From Terana coerulea (taxonomy: Eukaryota; Basidiomycota; Agaricomycetes; Polyporales; Phanerochaetaceae): 51,321 bases of DNA. Numbering within the stretch: position 1 is the stretch's first letter; each line of letters starts with the position of its first letter. The notes under the pieces were generated by a model that was not told where the DNA came from, did no database searches, and saw nothing but the letters and a program-made list of their open reading frames with translations. Shown here piece after piece: positions 9,046 through 20,187 of the stretch. The stretch spans positions 1 through 51,321 of the forward strand of contig JAKOGH010001131.1 in assembly GCA_024811115.1 (NCBI GenBank). Reading direction: 5' to 3'. The position numbers and the translations under genes are program-made.

Positions 9046-11287
9046 CTACGAAGGGTAGCCATTTAAGCTTCCACTGTGGTAAAATGCAGTCCAAGCGGCT
9101 ATTCGCTGGGCGTCGGACATTTGTCCCACAACTGGCAAAGGAATTGGAGGCAGGGTTGGAGTTGGTGGGCAGACAACCATTTGGTGTGGACGCAGCCACA
9201 CCGACGAGCCTGCCGTAGAGGGGGTGGGGAGGGTCTCCTGTAGTTGCGCGAAAGTTGGGATCGGTGAGAGCATTTCAGGCGCTGGGGCTACCACCGGAGA
9301 ACCTGGCGGTAGGGTGGGTTTTCGCGATGTTTGAGAAGATGAAGGAGGCACGTATGATGGGGTGGCGGCTGCTGTAGAACGGTGGCGGCCGCCGTGTCTC
9401 GGAGCTGATTTGGCTTCGGAGAGCAGTGCGCTCTGAATCCCTTCAGCCAGTTGTTTGGCCGAAAGCCTCTGCTTCGGATCGTGCGCCCAGCAGCGCGATA
9501 TGATGTCCCAGAGGGCGTTATCAATAGCAGGTGGGCGAGATGGTCGGATCTTCTGCCGACATACAAGAGTGAAGAGCATTCCGTCGTCGATGTCACCGAA
9601 CGGCGGGTGACCAGTTATTATCTGGGCACATCGATTTCATGAGCAGTCAATTATGATACAACAAGGGGACCGTACCTCGTATAGTGTCATGCCAAAGCTG
9701 TAGATATCTGACGCAAATGACGCAGGATTGCCTGACATATGCTCAGGGGCCATCCATCTTGCCGTTCCTTGGCGCGTTCCCCGGGCACGAGTCGCAGCAG
9801 ATGTAGTATGCAGCCTGATATGCGAGAGGCCGAAGTCGGCAAGGCAAGCTTTGCCTCGCCCGTCAACGAGAACATTGGCCTGATTGAGTCACTTGTCAGG
9901 CCCGTAATTATACAGCCTTGTGAACGGACTCACTGCTTTGATATCGCCGTGAACGACAGAGCGGCTGTGCAGATATACGAGACCTAAGGCGGCTTGGTGT
10001 AGCTATGACCCATACTAAGTGATCAGCATGAAGTCCTCGAATACTTCTTGGCCGTCTACTGTGTACGCACCAATTGAAGAGGTTTAAAGTTGGGCGTCTT
10101 TCGACTATACTCAAGAATATCACCGTTCTCCTTCAGTTCGCATACCATGAAAGGCGGGTCAGATACTGTCGAGGCCCCGATGAACTTCAGGATGTGCGCG
10201 TTATGTAATTTCTTCCATATATCGACTTCACGTTGCATGACCTGTCATAATATTAGGCCTCATCCCGTCACTCATCTCAACGGACTGATGTGCACCTACC
10301 GTCCAGTGGATGCCCCTCTCAAGCACTTTCACTGCAACCTTTTCGCCTCTAAACGTGCCTTCGTACACCTCTGCAAACCCTCCAGTTCCCAGACTTCTCT
10401 CGTAATGAATCATGACCTCAAAGGAAGTGATGGCGTATTCGTCCGGACGGAACTTTAGAGGACCAGAGCGACGCCGCATAGCATCCAATCCACGTTGGCA
10501 GCAGGCTCTCTCTGGACCTTCGGCAAGGTGAGGCAAATACTGTGTGATGAATAAGTCAGTGAAGTGAGCAATGAGGTAATTTGCGCGACGGACTGTGGTC
10601 ATTGCTATCATCGCTTCTGGCATCTTCTTTTGAGGCACGTCTAATTCCTGTAGCGGCAAGTTCAGTCGATGTACATGACTTCTATCACAAACCCGCACCT
10701 TAAGCAAATCTGACTCCGTGAGCTGGGCTAGCCTGCTGAAGATGTCTTCCATAAATGCTTGATCTCTTCGTCTAGCCATGTCGAGCTCCTTCATGTGCTT
10801 GTTCATCACGTTCGCTACGGCTAAATTCTCGATTGCAGTTCCCACCTGGCATTTGATGTGAGGACATAGTGTGGGTTGCGGTCAACAGCACGACGTCACC
10901 TGAAATTCCAATATCGCATCTCTCAGGTCTTTCCGAGCTCGCTGAAGCTTCGAAGCCACGCTCCCTTTGAATAAAATGCGATGGATGAGCCCTTTCTGAG
11001 CCAACGTCTGGACGTCGGTGGTGATGTCGCTCAGCGTGCTGCAGGTCACAGAAGGTTAGAGACGGCGTATGGGTTTCACTTGACACTGACCTAGTCAATC
11101 TCAACAAGCGTGTTTCCATGTGTTCAGATGAACTCCTAGGAGGCGCCCGCCCCGCACATCTCACAAACGCTGTTACTGAATCGCGGATCGCTTTGCACTC
11201 CTCGCGATTGTCCTTGACTTGCTCCGCTGCTTCATACAGAGTGGTTGCGACACTTGCAAGAGTGGTGAGAGTACTCCACACATCCAT
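9046..11287 (-). CDS. TKL-type protein kinase with MLKL-like N-terminal helical region, paralogue A
   Basis: Nine exons: 11287-11091, 11038-10900, 10845-10699, 10647-10594, 10539-10300, 10241-10071, 10002-9934, 9879-9676, 9621-9046; 1797 nt, 598 aa, no frame problem. Residues 1-160 are predicted all-helical (YEAAEQVKDNREECKAI; LRDAILEFQ), resembling the four-helix region of MLKL-type proteins. The kinase domain runs from about 220 to 450: glycine loop GTGGFAEVYEG (230-240), lysine K250 in KVAVK, catalytic D336 in VVHGDIKAANVL (HGD replaces HRD), DFG at 354-356, RWMAPE ending at 385. A Pro/Ser/Thr-rich tail of about 125 residues ends in MSDAQRIAAWTAFY. Catalytic residues are present, so it is probably an active kinase, not a pseudokinase. 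The full paralogue is at 31063. Substrate unknown. Confidence 0.85.
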
Positions 11288-12347
11288 ATCGGAGGCGAAG
11301 GAAGGTCGAGCTGGGGTTGGAACAGGGGAGGGGAGGCTATGTCACCGAGTAAAGACGTACATATAAGGGCGCCTTTGGTACCGCTACACGGCCTGAGCTC
11401 GGAAGACTTCGATTTCACGAGATACCCTCTTCTGAAATAAGGTATATTACGAAGACGAATATAGCACCGCTTGCCGAACTGCCACCATGTCAGACTCTGG
11501 CGCCGCCGGGGGCGCCCACCAGTCATTATACGAAGGGGCTGTTGGAGGCTGAGATGAAAGAAGCCGAGACCCTGCATCTCAAAAAGTTGGAAGCAACGAG
11601 AATAAACAAGCAATTTCAAACGCATTGCGTTCCAGTTCGAGCAAGCCAACTGCTTTAGCTTTCTGTCGGTGAAGGGTGGTACGCTCGAGATGACGATTGC
11701 AAGCACTGTGGAAGCTAGAACGGTAGAACGCCCGTTCCAGGATCGTGTTCCATGGGTTGATCGTGGGCAGTTCACTTCCAGTCAGAGCGTCCGTAGAGAG
11801 CGAATGAAGATGCCGGAAAAGAACGGAGGCTCGCGCAGGCGATGCCTTTGTGGCGCCCACGTGGAATTAGCGCCCATCTTTCAAGCCGTCTGTGCCGGCC
11901 CGGGGGTACCGTCCGATGATCCTGTCAACGAACTCAACAATCCCGCTCGCACCATTGGCACCCAATTCAATTCGTAGTATTATAGGCTTCCGATATAACT
12001 TGTAGTTCGCATAGAGGTATTGTCAAAATAATATTACAGAAGTAGAGGGCAATATTGTAAATGTGGGCGAACAACGCAAGGGAAAGGCGTAAAGCGATAA
12101 AAGCAGCAAAAGCGACGATAGCGAAGAGGATATTGAGCAAGCAGAGTACCAGGTTCACGTCCAAGTTCGAGAGCGTACAGTCACCGACAGCGGGCTGATT
12201 GGAGAGAGAGCAGAGTAGCAAGAGGTAGCGAGGACAGAGAGCGGCCGGGCATTCGGATAGACTCCACACTAGGTTTTCGGTGTAGTTCAGTCAGGTATTT
12301 CAGGGTGAGCCCAAGACGACTGAGGAGGCAAGCAGAAATTGAAGAGC
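11288..12347. other. Spacer between kinase A and HOP1, no gene seen
   Basis: About 1.06 kb. Open frames on both strands were examined (one at 11967-12269 minus is hydrophobic) but none has a family motif, a splice-supported extension or a plausible neighbour. The left part should contain the promoter of kinase A and the right part the 3' UTR of HOP1. Confidence 0.45.
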
Positions 12348-15300
12348 TTAGTCTCCCAGGTCGACAGGCGGTCCAATCGAGATTTTGACTTTCTTCTTCT
12401 TCCTGCCAGTTTCTTCCTCCTGCGCCTCCGCCGCCAAGCTCGTTTGTTGCCGCTTCCTCTTGTCTGGTAAGGTTTCAAGAGCGCCCCCAAGGTCTTCGGC
12501 TTGAGTCTCCAGTTGAGTTTCCGGCATGAGTTGCGTCTGCGACTCCTCCTGTTGTACTTGGGTTTCTGCGACCTGGCGATGGGATGGTACGAGGTCTTCC
12601 TCAACACTTGACGGGTCGAAGGGGACTTCCGGGGAGAGAGCAGGCTCCCTGCTAGACAAAAAAGAGGAATGGGTCAGTCGAGTATACCTCGAATCCGGAT
12701 CTGCATACACGTGCTCGTCTTGGTCTCGACCAGTCTTGCGGTGAGCTCTCATTTTCTGCGGTTTCTGTTGAGCAGTACCTCATTAGCACTCTAGTACATG
12801 TATCGTGCAGTAAAGAAAGGTAGGACGACAGACCAAGTCCTCCAGATCCAGCAGCCTCTTTTCCACTTCGGGATCTCGGTCGAAGTAGTCCTTATATTTC
12901 CTCTCCTTTACAGTACGCTTATTGAAGACGTGGCGTTGTTTTTGCATCGCTTTGCGTGCGACTGGCTTCCTGGTCTGTTTGCCTTTACGATCTCGAGTTT
13001 TACGGGAGCCGCCGGTTACAGCTTCTTCGGACTCTGCATCCTCAGGGATAATGAAGCCTGGAAGGGCTCAAGGGGTATGCTACAAAATATCAAGGGTAAA
13101 GTATTTACCTTCGCTCTCTAGCCTCTTGAATAGCTGCCCAGCAACCATCGGTTCACATCCTTGTGAGAATTAGCACAATTATGGGGAATCAGGCAAACAG
13201 AAGTTTCTTACCGATTGCCTTTGTGAAAGCGGACATGCCGTCTGGATTCTGAGCCTCAAACACCTTTATGGCTCGCCTAGTTCCGGGTACGTGAGAACAA
13301 CAGAAAGCCCCGAGGTCGATTAATGGCCCACCTGAAAAGCGCGAGATCCCTAAACTTGGCCATCATACGTGGGTGCAACCCGTGCACCAAAATGAGGTCC
13401 CAATTTTGGTCGGCATGCACGCGACAGTCGAAGCAGATGAACTTCTTTCGCGTAACCTGTCGTTTCTTCGTATGAAATCCCATACACCTGCGCGCCCAGG
13501 CTCAGTTGCTGAGGCATACATTAGCGAATGAACATCACTGACCAAAAATGGAATCGCCTTCCACACCCGGCTTCGCACAACAAGGAGTCGCATTGCTCAT
13601 CCTGTGATAGCCACCTTCCGATCAGCGGTCTCTCTGAAGGGACACGCGACACTTACATTAACACCGCATTCGCACTCAAGTCGCTCTTCAGCATTTTCCA
13701 TTGCCACGTCTGGCTGAGAGTCGGGCACAACCTCTCCAGATGCACGACCGCCCGAAAAGGATCGAATAGGGTCGTCGTCCGAGGGCAAGTAAGGCTGTAT
13801 CTGAGTGTTGGTATCTAGCAGAAGACAATTAGTAAGCATATAGTCAAGGAGCCGAGGCTATCTACCTAGCATCTCAGTATCGTCGCCATCATTCAGTTGA
13901 GCCAACAAATGTTCCTTCAACAGCTGAGTCTCGACGGTTTCTTGTTCGTGGAAGCTCGCATCGGTAGGGACGGAAAGTCCTAAGGGATCGGATGGCGGCA
14001 AGGACTCCGTGCTAAACGCCCTGGATTGAGGGCGCTCGAGTGCGGTACGTGTTTTCGGAGTGGAGGGCTCTGGCGACGACAGAGGAGAGTTTGACGCAGA
14101 TCCAAAACCAGAGGGCATGTCTTCACGCTGTGTGGGGTCGATGCGCTGAGTCTGTGTGAGCTCCCCGGAATCTGTGACGGGGAGAACCTATCTTATGCTG
14201 AGCAAATGCGCCGCGCCAAAGGTGTGCAACACGTACCAGCTGTCCGATATGTCTAGGCACTTTCTCTCGCACTCCCTGGAACTGTGCTTCTTCATTTTGC
14301 GAAGGCAACCTCTCTGTAGCCACGTAGTCGTCTTCTAACGGGACGATATTCCCCTCTTCATCTCGCATGCCCAATGGGAGCAATGAACTCCATACCCGCG
14401 ATTGTCATCCTCCAAGCGCCCATCGACTGACTTTCGTCACCTGAACATTGTTGAGAATTAGTTGTGTACGAGCGATTGTGAAATATTTCACGCACCGTCG
14501 TCATCCTCACCCTCGGCATCAGCATCGCCAAGGCCATTCTCAGCGTCCCAGACAACACGCCTATCCAGCGCGTCTTGTTTCTGGGCCTCCACTTCTTTCT
14601 GGCGGAGCGCAGCCTCTTCGGCGGGGGTCAGAGGAAGAGCAGTATGTCCGTTGTCAGCTCCGGCAGTGGTTCCCAAAAACGGCGCATTGTTGTCTTCAGC
14701 GGAAGGCAGGTAGCCCGAAACAGATGCCACTCGGAGGCCCACACCATGCCATCCAGTCTGAACCTCGCCGATACTGCATTTCTCGGGTACCTCGCCTTGG
14801 TCGTGCGTGGTGAAGAACCATTTGTCTTGTTTCACATCACCCGCACGGAAGTACGGAGGTTCGTAATCCTCCGGAGTGTGATCGTGATAGAAGAGCTTGA
14901 ATGTGGCAAAACGGCGCCCTGCGCAATGATTAGGTTTTGCATGGCAGAAGGACGAGGGACAAACTCGGTAGTGCATCCATCTGAGTAGTCGCTTGTATGA
15001 GATTCTTGATCAAGGTCTGGAGTATGCACATAAGAATGCATGAAAAGACAAAGGTTTTGAATGCGGTATACCTTCAAGCTCCGCTTAACATCCCCAAGCG
15101 TCGGCATCTTGCCCTTCTTCGAAGCATCAGCTACAGGGTCATTCCCCTTCTTCTTTCCTGATAGGGTCATTTTCATGAGGTCCTCTCCAAGAGACATAAC
15201 GGGTATGGAGACATCTGTCCCAGGCACATTGTAATACTCCACCGGTATAAGATTCTGGGGTACACATCGTGAGGAACAGCACATACATGAAAATTGAAGG

Positions 15301-16037
15301 TGTACGCTTCGACGATGCTGCGAGTTGCGGATGAGAGTTAATCTCGACCACAAATTCTAGGGTCTCGCACTTATTTGGATCTTTGCTGTCCTGTCGTAGG
15401 TAAGGATTTCTTAGGGCTTGAGCTGTCAGAGAATAGTGAATGCTCTCACCAAGTATACGGCGAATATAAAGCTTCGTAAATACTGCTTTTGCAATGCATC
15501 AAATACTCCTTGCTCCTGTTCATGAAACATATCTATCAGTTCATTTTAAGCGCATATATGCGTATTGAACTCACTAGATAATCTAGTAACTTGTCCGCTT
15601 CCTCCGTAAACCCTCGAGTGACCGTCATAATTTTGAACCCGCTGACATTGCGCCGACTGCTATCCGATGCAAAGGAGCTTTGTGTAGATGGTGTAGGGTC
15701 TGACCCAGCCGAAGTCAAATAGCCTATGGACGGAGAAGACGGCATGAATGCCGTACTCAATTGCAGAGGACGCATGACTTACTCTCGGAAAAGTTGTCTG
15801 CAGGCAGCAAGTTTCTGCAACTTTCAGGTAGGGAAATAACATAGGGATGCATGTATGCGCCACTTTACCTGAGGTATGTGATACAACCTAACCCCGCTCT
15901 CAGCAACGTCTGGATTGACTGCAAGCTCTGTGTCGCTGTCATGACATCCTATCACTTGAACATTAGAAGCACATACAAAGTTCAGATGCACATATACGTA
16001 CGTGACTTTGTTCTGGTCTCACTGCTTGAGTCTGCAT
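12348..16037 (-). CDS. HOP1: Meiotic chromosome-axis HORMA protein Hop1 (one extra base)
   Basis: Meiosis-specific axis protein that promotes double-strand breaks and inter-homologue repair in other fungi. About 20 short exons start at ATG 16037. The HORMA domain is clear: SLQSIQTLLRAGLGCITYLR, then IVEAYTFNFHYYNVPGTDV, SIPVMSLGEDL, and RRRFATFKLFYHDHTPEDYE. A PHD-like zinc finger follows (ECECGVN ... CEAGCGRRFHFWCMGFH ... FICFDC) with a winged-helix-like region after it, then a basic/acidic linker. The C-terminus KISIGPPVDLGD could be the closure motif bound by the HORMA safety belt (inference). The frame slips at the G run 14376-14378 (plus strand): removing one base joins FIAP to LGMRDEEGNIVPL. 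The start lies 173 bp from the divergent TRS23 gene. Confidence 0.88.
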
Positions 16038-16210
16038 CGTTGAGCGGACTGGAGGAAGGAAGGAGAATGTGAGAAGTGCAAAGCGCTCGCACGAGGTGAG
16101 CACTGAGGCTGACAAGGAACGCACTCCGACGAAACTCCGACTCCTGCGTGGACGCGTTCGCCTCACGTGAACACGCGCTTCATGAGTCTTCCCCCTGCCT
16201 TCTCGCCTTC
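16038..16210. promoter_or_regulatory. Shared divergent promoter, HOP1 (minus) / TRS23 (plus)
   Basis: Only 173 bp separate the two start codons, so a meiotic gene and a constitutive trafficking gene must share or interleave their promoters and 5' UTRs. No TATA box is evident; pyrimidine-rich tracts (CTTCCCCCTGCCTTCTCGCC) precede the TRS23 ATG. Confidence 0.6.
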
Positions 16211-16772
16211 ATGGCCATATTCGGTCTTTGGGTACGTCCACCACGCATTTATTTCGCCACGCTGAAGAAGTTTTGAACTTTACTCGTCTAGGTGATCAAC
16301 AAAGCGGGTGGTCTTGTCTACCAGCGAAACGTCGGTGGTGAGCTCTCGCTCAACTAGTCCGTTGCGACACTAACGATACCGCGGAACAGATGGCTTGCCT
16401 GGCCTAACTTCGAACGAGTACCTTGTCCTCGCCGGAACCTTGCACGGCATTCACGCCATCACAAGTCGTCTATCACCGACAGGCTCGAGCTCCGGTGCAC
16501 AGGTCATTGAAGGCGAATCCTTCAAGATGACGATATTCTTAACGGCAACGGGTGAGCATGACCGTTTGTGGAGCGAACAAGCTTTCGCTGACCCTACGGA
16601 AGGTACCAAATTTGTATTGCTCACGTCTCCTGTTGAACCTGCGGCAGACAGTGTGCTTCAGAAAGTCTACGAGATCTACGCCGATGCAGTCATGAAGAAT
16701 CCGTTCCATACACCGGAGATGCCTATACGCTCCGAAGCGTTTGACTCGCGTATCACAGCCGTCCTTCGTTAA
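16211..16772 (+). CDS. TRS23: TRAPP complex subunit 4 (Trs23, sybindin-like)
   Basis: Longin-like subunit of the TRAPP tethering complex, the Ypt1/Rab1 exchange factor acting in ER-Golgi and Golgi traffic. Exons 16211-16231, 16292-16337 and 16390-16772 give 450 nt, 149 aa. It begins MAIFGLWVINKAGGLVYQR, typical of the family's first strand-helix, and continues LTSNEYLVLAGTLHGIHAI and TKFVLLTSPVEPAADSVLQK before the family's C-terminal helix (YEIYADAVMKNPFHTPEMPI). The length fits the fungal/animal subunit, shorter than budding-yeast Trs23, which has an insertion. The frame is intact. Convergent with TLG2. Confidence 0.92.
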
Positions 16773-17025
16773 TGAAGGAGTGCATTGTCATGTACACCAC
16801 TGTGATCTATGCAATGTGGTGACGAACAGTCCGCAGGATCGCAGTCTAACGGAGAGCAGACAGGTGCACACGTCATTTAATACATCCATGAGGCTCATGT
16901 GATGAAGACAATTCATACTTCGTGGAGGAAAGGAATAGCACTGCATTTACGGAGTCTAGAATTATAATAAGATGCGTACAAGTAGCCATCCGGATAGACG
17001 ATAAATAATAGGAATCCAGAACAAT

Positions 17026-18555
17026 TTAACCAAAAGGACGCCGTCGTAACATGTAAGACCGGGTAAGCAACGCTGTCGACATTGGGGACAGTAAGGTCGT
17101 AGCATTCGCGCCAGTGTCAGGTGCAGGTGCAGGCGATGATTGATGTCGACGTGGTTTGAATATAAGAACCAATATAAGGCCGAAAATAATGAGTAATAGA
17201 AGGAATATACATTTCCGCCGCCCAGTGTTTTTCTGGTACCTGCCCGAAGCGCATATAGTTAGTTATCAGTGAACAAGAAGCAGTGAAGCAGATAGCCTGT
17301 GGGGATCCAATGGCAGAAAGAGCGTGGATGCGTACCTCGTGGCAATGTTGAGTTCCTGGACCGCCTCCTCCATTTGGACTGCTGTCTGTTCAATGTTGTA
17401 CTCAACACTGTCTAGCAACGTGCCCTGATCGATGACGAGGGCCGAGAGATCTTTGAATAGCTCGGCCAGCGAGGCAATAGATTTCGCAATCTCGGTCAAC
17501 TCCCGATCGCGCGTCCGAAGATCCAGGTCTGGGGTCATTAGGTCTTGGACCAAGACGCCGTTGCGAGACTGTATTAGAGAATGTGAGCACATGTCCCGAG
17601 AAGCGGCCGTTCATAATACAGCAACACTAACAGCAGAAGCAGCCGCGACATCCTCGTCCACTGCAGAGAGGCCTTCGGACCCCTTGAGCGAGACAGCACC
17701 GGACGCGACGAGCAGGTCTTGATTCTTGATCGCATGACCTTGCAACTCTGCGCGAAGAGGACAAGTGTCAGCACCCGTGATGCCATCGATAGGACATGGC
17801 GCATGGAGGGATTGAATGCACTCACTTTCCATGTAGACGCGCTGCTTCTTCCGAAAAGTGGCACTCAATTCTTGCACCTTCGCTGCAAGGCCCCGCTGGA
17901 CGTTCTTCGCAGCGAGACCCTGATGCCGTGATTGCGATGGAGGGAAAGCGTGGTTGGGAGATGACCCAATTTGTTGAATTAAGCCTTGACATCTCCGGAA
18001 ATCCTTCGAACGGGAGTAGGCTTAGTAAATCTTACCGGGCACATAGGTACCATGACACACCTTGGTAATGTCTGTGGTGGTGGCTTCAATCTCTCTCTCC
18101 TCTGCGGTCCGGTCCGCAAATCCGGGGAGAGCATGTTTCGCATGTAGTTTGTCAAGCGCGGCAACTGGTGGCTTGAATGAGTTGAATTCGATGAATTCCC
18201 ACCGTACAAGTTGCAATAAACGGCGGCGTGTGGCACATACTTTTCGCCTTGGTTCCTATAAGGATCTGCTCAACTTGACTGGCACTGTCAGCCCTGCAAG
18301 CTCATCGTTAGACGATGATGCACTCTAGTCGCAAGAAGAAACACACCAGTGTGGCGGTAAATCTGCGTCTATCGAGACGTGAGCAGACTCTGGGTCGATG
18401 AGTCTGTCCCCCTCATCTTCGCCTGCGGCATCATCATACTGCGGTACAGTTCGACCTCTGCGAAAGCGCGAAGAGCTCGCCCTTGAATCTCTGTACGACA
18501 GAAAGAGTAGTGTCCGCGAACGGGTTGCCGGTGTAGTGGTGGACGACGAAGCCAT
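17026..18555 (-). CDS. TLG2: Endosomal/TGN t-SNARE, syntaxin-16 family (Tlg2)
   Basis: Qa-SNARE for fusion at the trans-Golgi network and endosomes. Seven exons: 18555-18347, 18293-18241, 18164-18061, 18003-17826, 17747-17632, 17568-17336, 17239-17026; 1107 nt, 368 aa, frame intact. N-terminal TRSRTLLFLSYRDS matches the Tlg2 peptide that binds Sec1/Munc18 Vps45. The Habc region has IAALDKLHAKHALPGF. The SNARE helix (about 236-298) includes RDRELTEIAKSIASLAELF and LVIDQGTLLDSVEYNI, with the Q of DQGT at the zero layer. A single membrane anchor CIFLLLLIIFGLILVLIF (about 308-325) is followed by a 43-residue lumenal tail. Confidence 0.93.
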
Positions 18556-19470
18556 CGTCGAGCTCGTCGTGAGCAGCGCCCGCAGCGGCGGTGCCCCAGG
18601 CTCCTACGCAGTTGCCACGTGAGAAAATGCCATATGTAGACATCGCGCCAAAGCGTCAGGGCGGCATGACGGCAGCCGCACAAGGCTGCGGTGGCCCGGG
18701 GGCGCCCATGACTGCGCTCGCCGTCTGCATCTGCCATCATCCCGTCGACGACTTTCATATCCGAGCTCCGTCGCTCTCGCAAGCCATCCAATTGGCCGTT
18801 AAAATAATTCTGCAACCCTCAAGTTCCGACCCTTGTTGTCCCACATATTCAGCTTCAAATTGGGCAAGCCCGTAGCACGGTGCCATGACCACTACTTAGA
18901 AAACCGGTCGAGCAGTGTACGCGTCGGACTCGCAACAGGGTTCGAACGCCTGGAGAGGGTTCCGGAGGAGCACCTTCAGCTGCGGAAAGACAGTTCATTT
19001 CGGTTCTACGACCTTCTGCCGACGAGTTGCCTGCTTCGCCTAACCTCGCGTAGCTTGGCTGCAGACGAATAGCTACGATCGGCGACAGTCGACATTTGTT
19101 CTCCCCCTCCAGGTTCCGATATCGCCTCGAATCACCTCCTCATCGCGGATCCATTCCCCCAGTTGCCTTCTCTGCCGGCGTGTTTTACTGATTGTTATCA
19201 GCGTCCATACCGGCTCGGCCACCTGAACGGCCACCAACACGTCGTCTTGTGACTCTCCACGGCTATTGCACGAATTCATCTCCAGATTATTATAAAACCG
19301 CCCGCTAGTCCGTTCGATCCCCCTCACTGGCCCCTGTCTTCCGATTCCGTTGCCCCGCCCCCGCCCTACCTATACTCCTCAACTCCAGCCCATACTCTTT
19401 GTAAGCATGACCCTGCGGAACACCGACCTCTTTTGACTCACTCCGAACTCACTCGCTAGGATCCTACACG
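18556..19470. other. Divergent intergenic region, no gene seen
   Basis: About 0.9 kb between the starts of TLG2 (minus) and the small Cys-rich gene (plus). Open frames here are shadows without motifs or splice support. Pyrimidine-rich stretches (CCGTTGCCCCGCCCCCGCCC, about 19345) precede the plus-strand gene. Confidence 0.5.
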
Positions 19471-19958
19471 ATGTGCAACCTCGAGACGTACGTCCCGTCA
19501 TTTCATGAACTGTCCAAACGTCTAACCACCTCGGATATAGCGAAGGAATTCAACACTCGTGCGGGGTACGTGCTCAAACGCTAATCTCCCCACATCCGTC
19601 CTGACGTCATTACTCCTTCGATCAGCACTATGTTATTGTGAGTAACTGTGCCTTGCTATCACCACACGACTGGCCTTACTATTCTCTACGCACAGACTAA
19701 GAAAGTGAGAAAGATCGACTGCGGAAAGTCCAGCTGTACGCACTCAGTCAGACACAACCAACACTGCAAGAATTGTGCCCATGAAAAGGTACGTGTTGAC
19801 CTACTCACCGTCTGCCGTCTTTTCACACGCACATCCAGTACCTCGGTCCGGACGCGAAAGAAACCATCGTCGCCACGGTCGATGACTTCTGTAACAACTG
19901 TCGGCCATACTGGTACGCGAAGAACGGCGATCCCAACGCGCAGCCTCGTCGGCGATAG
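19471..19958 (+). CDS. 88-aa cysteine-rich protein encoded by five tiny exons
   Basis: Exons 19471-19487 (17 nt), 19541-19565 (25), 19626-19637 (12), 19696-19788 (93) and 19839-19958 (120), all bounded by GT-AG; total 267 nt, 88 aa. No signal peptide. The protein has ordered Cys/His spacing: MCNLE, HSCGHYV, then IDCGKSSCTHSVRH, NQHCKNCAHEK and DFCNNCRPYWYAKNG. This looks like a short zinc-binding fold of the kind seen in uncharacterised fungal proteins that start MC and carry CGH...DCG..C...C..C. Function unknown. Because three exons are under 26 nt, automated gene callers would probably miss it. Convergent with NAR1, 229 bp apart. Confidence 0.75.
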
Positions 19959-20187
19959 CCCTTGCACTCCATTCCACGGCGTTCCTGCATGCATACTCTA
20001 TCAGCCCTTAATCACGACACTATCGTGCTCGCTTTGTTGTATTCATGTCGGTTCATCTCGCTGTCGCAGCTATTTATCACCACATACATTCTGTATCAGG
20101 CTAGTCGTCATATAATACCTCAGGAATAATCACATCTCTACTACGTTGAAGCTGGTAACACCCGCTCTAACGCCACGTTTTGCGCTT

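Noticed and set aside
9046..11287. Kinase A as a pseudokinase like animal MLKL
   Set aside because: K250, D336 and DFG are all present; only the Arg of HRD is replaced.
11967..12269. Hydrophobic minus-strand frame that might be a small membrane protein
   Set aside because: It lies in the expected 3' UTR of HOP1, has no conserved motif, and its hydrophobicity reflects a T-rich strand.
18369..18815. 148-codon minus frame over the start of TLG2
   Set aside because: It overlaps TLG2 exon 1 in another frame; the Tlg2 N-peptide and the exact exon sum support the TLG2 frame.
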